Part shown: piece after piece, positions 59,830-64,000 of the stretch | Position numbering within the stretch: the stretch's first letter is position 1 | Layout: each line of letters begins with the position of its first letter | Assembly: GCF_000283155.1 (NCBI RefSeq) | Contig: NW_004454229.1 | Location: 6,323,439-6,387,438, forward strand | DNA: 64,000 bases | Reading direction: 5' to 3' | Source of the DNA: Ceratotherium simum simum | Taxonomy: Eukaryota > Chordata > Mammalia > Perissodactyla > Rhinocerotidae | Position numbers and translations under genes: made by a program | The notes under the pieces: model-generated | Told to the model about the DNA's origin: nothing | What the model saw: only the letters and a program-made list of their open reading frames with translations | Database searches by the model: none

Positions 59830-60110
59830 GCTTTGCAACCAGAGGGACCCCAATTTGAACTTGAAGCCCGCCTCTCCCACCCACCAGCTGTGTGGGAGCC
59901 CAGCTTGGCCGAGTTACCCCACCTCTTAGCCTCAGCTGCCTCCTCTGTGATCGCCCTGTAGCAGGACTCCCTCTCAGAGCTGCCCTGAGGACTAGAGGAG
60001 ACCACACAGTGCAGGCACACACAGGGGCTGGATCCTTTAGTATCCACCTCCCGGGGTCTGTATCCTCCCAGAGCCGATGTGGGCCAAGACGGGGCACATC
60101 GTAGAGGCTC
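59830..60110 (+). mobile_element. MIR SINE, eroded
   Basis: CACCAGCTGTGTGGGAGCCC and TTAGCCTCAGCTGCCTCCTC are diverged MIR landmarks. Confidence 0.5.
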
Positions 60111-60565
60111 ATAAACGTGTTCCTTCCCTCCTTTAGTCCAGAGAGGGAAGGCCAACGGGCCGGGCTGCACAGTGAGCCAGTGGCACGTGGTAGGTGCTAA
60201 GTAACCATGTGATCCCGCCTCCCTGACCCCTCAGAGGTAAAGAGAACTGCCCAGCTCACCCACCCACCCACGTCTGGAGTCGGGGATTTGCCTCCAGAGC
60301 TCCTTCCTGGATAGGTTACAGGTGGGCACTGTGTGGGGTGCAGCGCCTGGGAGGTAGGCAGCGCACAGTTGGTGCTCCACAAATGCTTGTGCATGGAGAG
60401 AATGAACAACTCTACAAGCAGGTGGCTGTCAGCATGGCCGGCGGCGACATCAACATGGGGCAGAGGTCGGAGGGACAGTGGGGGCCTTAGGGAGCCCTCT
60501 TTGTGTCTGTAGCGACGGCCCAGCCTCAAGGGGGCCCCGCCTGGCCCAGGCCCTCCAGTCCCTAC

Positions 60566-60619
60566 CTTCCCCTCCAGGGGGGCTTTGGTTCCAGCGGCAG
60601 TGTTGCCATTGCCATCCCC
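60566..60619 (-). CDS. LDLRAD1: LDLRAD1 coding exon 2, probable 1-base deletion
   Basis: Acceptor CTCTCCGGCAG, donor GAAG|GTAGGG, 54 bases. Frame 0 gives GDGNGNTAAGTKAPLEGK, similar to human GENGYTAAESKAHPGGEA. To enter exon 3 in the frame of the membrane helix the end must read GGA GGG GAA G. That requires one base missing within the AAAGCCCCCCTGG run (plus 60,577-60,590). In an intact gene this segment would be cytoplasmic. Confidence 0.65.
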
Positions 60620-61113
60620 CTGCCGGAGAGCACAGAGAGGGGTGGGCTTAGGTGGGGCGAGGACCAGCCTCAGGAAGTCAGACAGAGGAGTTTTTCTAAA
60701 GGGTCCCTGAGAGCCCGAGGTGGAACCCTGGCCCCTCACGCTCCAGCACGCTGACGCCCCAAACTCACCATGCCCTCTTCACATTCCACACCTTTGGCCA
60801 CGCTGTGCCCTCTGCCTGCAATGTCTTTCCTCCACGGTCCACTTGCAAACATTCATCCTCCAAACCAGCTCAGGAGGCTCCTCCTTGTGCCCCCCATGAT
60901 GTCGCTCGCTCCCCCCCACCCCCGGCCTCCCTCCTCCCTCCCAGCACAGCCACCGGAGCTGTGTAGCTGGTTCACCTGTTGGTCCCCCTACAACCTGGGA
61001 GGGAGCCCCCAGCAGGGGGAAGCTGAGTCACCTCAGCGTCTCCCCTTCTTACTGCGCACTCCTTTCCCAGGGTTGGCTCCCCAGGTCGGGAGCCATCTCT
61101 AGGCAGCTCTCAC

Positions 61114-61134
61114 CTGAGGGGAGATCCTCTTCAT
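61114..61134 (-). CDS. LDLRAD1: LDLRAD1 coding exon 1 (MKRISPQ)
   Basis: On the minus strand ATG AAG AGG ATC TCC CCT CAG is followed by the donor GTGAGAG. The human protein begins MNKVFPQ and breaks before the following Gly, so length, phase and ending all match. The start context is GAGACATGA. The 5'UTR end is not determined. Confidence 0.7.
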
Positions 61135-63624
61135 GTCTCCATTCCCAGCTCCCAGGTTTGGTCAGGTGCAGAGAACTCAGCGCGGTTCCGGCCTGGTCAC
61201 CAGGGGCAGCCTGGAGGAGCCAGGACCGGAGGCCTCCCCTGGCCACACCCTCCCGGCGGGCAGTCCCCTCCCAGAGGAAAGGGCAGAGGGCCTGCTCCTG
61301 CTAGCCTTTCCCCACTCGGAGTCTGACGGCAACACTCCACGGTTGGAATGCTCATCCCCAGGTTACAGACGAAGAGCCTGAGGTTCAGGGAGGGAGACAC
61401 TGCCCTCAAGTCACACAGTATCGGGGAGGGTGAGGTTTGAACCCAGGCACTCTGCAGGACATGGTTTTTCCTCCACATCAGTGATGAGACTGGAGGATCG
61501 CAGGCCCCCGGGCTGCATGAAGATCCAGGGAGAAATACCCAGAATTAATGTTCCAGTGGCTAAAAGGCAGAGGTCATTTTCTCGTTGATATTCTTCTCTT
61601 CAATTAAGTAGGTAATCTAGGTGGAAAAAATATGCATTTTCCACGAAAATTATAAAGCAAATATAATTTTAAATTATTTTCTTCAAAAAAGTGTCCATGT
61701 GCATTTTAATTTTTCCAGAGATGGTGCCTGCGATGGGGGAAGGGTGGGGAAGGTAGCTTACCTGACCAACCCCCTCTACCATCCCCCTAGCCTCATCCCA
61801 CTGCTGGGGAGTGGGAGGCCTTGGGAGCTTAAGGGACTGGTCAGAGGCCCTGGACCAAAGGAGGAGAGGTGTCCACCTCCGGGAATGAGGGCTCCGGGGA
61901 GAGTCCCTCTGCAGCCTGCCTCTGATGCCCACGGGTGTCTAACCTGCGACCGGCCTTTTCTTGGGCCCTGGGGTATAAACTGCTGAGTCCTCGGGGTGGG
62001 GCTGGGGTGGACAGAAGCAGGGAAGCCCTCAGGAGGCAGCAGCACGGGGAAGGGCTAAACCCTACGTCGGGAGAACAGGGTTCTCATGAGGGCCCTGCCA
62101 CCGGCTCTGTGTGGGCAAGCGGCTCCCCTTCTCCGAACCTCTGTTCCCTCATCCATAAAATGATTAGACTAGATGAAGGGGGTGTCTTAGTTTGGGGACC
62201 CCCATAATCAGACCCCAAGACCAGATCTGAAGGTAAGTAGGTTTAATTGGGAGTGACCCCAGGAAATGGCGGCTGGGGAGTGAAGGAAGCGAGACAGGGA
62301 AGGGAAGGATCCAGTAGGAGGCGGGTTATCAAGCACGTTCTCACTGTGGGCAAATGGAACTTTCTCCTGCCAAGGAATTCGGGGAATCAGGGCAGAAGAT
62401 GCGCCTCAGAGTTACCCCAGGAACTGGGGTATCTATTTGCCAGCTCTTGCCAGTCACTGGCTGAGAATTGCTGGAGGGTGTTAATTCCTGGCACCACTGG
62501 CCTGCCTTAGGCAAAGAGAAGCCAGTGTTGGCAGTTGCAGGCTAAGCTGATGTGCCCTGAAGTGGAAACAGCTGAGGGTTACAGGCAGGGCACCCACGGC
62601 ATCTGCTAAAGATGCTAACTAGATTTTCATCTCACTGCCAACTGCAATCGATAGGTAGAGGGTGTCTGGAACATAGGGCTCTGATGTCAGGACTCAGGGT
62701 TTGTGATTGATTAGTGATGTCTGCCATGGGGGTCAGAGTGGAGAGCGGAATCATGTGATGACCATTCGCCATTCTTAGCCCAGGTCTGGCATTCCTTGAC
62801 TCTGTGATTCTTTTTTTTTTTAACTTTTATTTATTTTTTTTGAGGAAGATTGGCTGCCAATCTTCCGTTTCTGGATGCCTTGGTTTCTTTACAGTTACAG
62901 AGATCTGCTCGAGGGCTGGGACGGCTTCTTAGTCCAGGGCCCAAGTCTGAGTTGGACAATGCCCAGTGGGCACCACAATTAGACTGACCCGGGGACCTGA
63001 GAGATCTGCTCCCCCTGCCTGGGGTGAGGCCAGTGCCCGCCTCAGTGTTATTGCTCCTCCCCTAGCTCTCCACTATGCTGCGAGCCCTGGCTGGCCGCCT
63101 CTTCTCTCTGAGACTGTGCTTCCTCAACTCTAAAATGGAGACGTGAAACCCCATCCTGCTCTCCTAGAGGGATGTTGTGAGGACCCGTTGAAGGTGAGAG
63201 GGAGAGTCCTATAAGTGACTTTGCAAACGTCCTGGGGAATCAAAAGACAAACTCCCTTGTGAAACATCTAAGTAGACACTTGTACAAGATAGTATTATAA
63301 TATTGTTTAATGCAGATGATCCAAAGTTTATTGAGGTTTACATACTTAAGCATTATTATTAACAGACGTGGGGCTCCAATGATGACTGCGTGATGGTCTA
63401 TCTGAGGTAACATTATCAAGAGTTTTTGTTGAAACCTCTCATTTCTAATCAGTCGCTGATTTCTTTCTACCCAAGCCTTCAATTATTGCTGTTCCAACGT
63501 TGCAAAACAATTCAAGCATAAAAAGCACACGAGGCAGTAAACTAAGCCCAAATAATTTAGAATTGAACAAACAAAAATATTTTACTCTCAAAATGACAAA
63601 GTATAATCAGACAACCTCTAAACC
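61135..63624. other. Region upstream of LDLRAD1, no gene seen
   Basis: Contains the presumed LDLRAD1 promoter (just above 61,134; no TATA or CpG island evident), MIR pieces and an AT-rich island at about 61,560-61,720. TMEM59, expected next by synteny, is not recognisable on the minus strand. Confidence 0.5.
61320..61465 (-). mobile_element. MIR SINE fragment, reversed
   Basis: GGTTACAGACGAAGAGCCTG, AGTCACACAGTATCGGGGAG on the plus strand. Confidence 0.6.
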
Positions 63625-64000
63625 AGGGGTTCAGTGAACTTGGATGGGAAAAAAATTAAATCTTTATTTTCACTAACTTCTAACTGAAATACAGCATTTC
63701 CTTCAATTATGAACACAGGCAACCGTCGACAGTAGTATTAGCATTACCTGTGACTTCATCACCAACAGAAATCACATTTAGATATTATGACAGTTGTTGC
63801 ATATTTTTCAAAGTAATAATTTGAAATCACTCTGAAATTACAGTAGTTTTAGAACCATCACTAGACCTTGTTATTTTGTGTTAATAAAGTACATATATAA
63901 CTGTATTACAAAATTTTGAAAATATTTTAATAACTGTATTTTAATATAATTAGTTTCCTTTGCAATCCTTCATATTTAGTTTTATGCATTTGAGAACATT
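63625..64000 (+). mobile_element. Ancient repeat (DNA-transposon-like), cut by the window end
   Basis: From CAGGGGTTCAGTGAACTTGG through TTTATTTTCACTAACTTC and ATTACAGTAGTTTTAGAACC to TTTCCTTTGCAATCC, a familiar old mammalian repeat whose name I do not recall. Its start resembles a CAGGGGTT transposon terminus. Confidence 0.5.

Larger units (their letters stand above)
52257..61134 (-). pseudogene. LDLRAD1: LDLRAD1, LDL receptor class A domain-containing protein 1, apparently frameshifted
   Basis: All six coding exons of this small single-pass membrane protein (205 residues in human, as I recall) are visible on the minus strand with good splice sites. They encode a short cytoplasmic N-terminus, a leucine-rich membrane helix, and three LDL-receptor class A modules outside the cell. 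Two frame defects break it. Exon 5 is 127 bases where 129 is needed to join its neighbours in phase. Exon 2 reads GDGNGNTAAGTKA in one frame but needs a one-base shift within a run of six C to continue into the membrane exon. In the last module the conserved C-S-D-x-W-S-D-E pattern reads CSVWSDE, losing a calcium ligand. The function is not established even in species with an intact copy. Assembly error remains possible, but two separate lesions plus a ligand loss favour a lineage-specific pseudogene. Confidence 0.6.

Noticed and set aside
63240..64000. TMEM59 3'UTR on the minus strand (AT-rich, AATAAA hexamers near 63,325 and 63,662)
   Set aside because: Synteny predicts TMEM59 next, but 63,625-64,000 matches a familiar interspersed repeat and no TMEM59 C-terminal coding sequence is present on the minus strand.

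Overview
The window is mammalian nuclear DNA and almost certainly perissodactyl (horse, rhinoceros or tapir order). The main evidence is at least nine copies of a tRNA-derived SINE with the head GGGGCCGGCCC..GTGGCTTAGCGGTTAAG, which I recognise as the equine repetitive element (ERE) family. Most copies sit between clean target-site duplications. Gene order HSPB11(-) / LRRC42(+) / LDLRAD1(-) matches the block on human chromosome 1p32.3, as I remember it. I cannot tell the genus from sequence alone.

Layout. Positions 1-3,851 and 3,965 to about 13,000 are introns of HSPB11 (IFT25), full of L1, MIR, L2-like and DNA-transposon remnants; only the first coding exon (3,852-3,949, minus) lies here. 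A CpG island at about 12,450-13,600 is the shared head-to-head promoter of HSPB11 and LRRC42. LRRC42 then runs on the plus strand to a polyadenylation signal at 32,796. I could place all seven coding exons, with canonical splice sites and an uninterrupted 428-residue frame. A 19-kb intergenic stretch (32.8-51.1 kb) is mostly transposon debris, including an old L1 with a younger L1 nested in it and several EREs.

LDLRAD1 occupies about 51.1-61.1 kb on the minus strand. Its six coding exons are recognisable. However, exon 5 carries a 2-base frame defect, exon 2 probably a 1-base defect in a C run, and a usually acidic calcium ligand in the last LDL-receptor class A module is valine. I read this as a gene decaying in this lineage, unless the defects are assembly errors. 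From 61.1 kb to the end no gene is visible; the last 375 bases are an old repeat, not the start of TMEM59.

No prokaryotic-style system, CRISPR array or new gene cluster is present. The items most worth following are the LDLRAD1 lesions, the strand-skew switch and degenerate triplicated block at the HSPB11/LRRC42 promoter, a small candidate 5'UTR exon of LRRC42, an ERE inserted about 40 bases from an LRRC42 splice acceptor, and an unexplained 340-bp duplication inside an LRRC42 intron.
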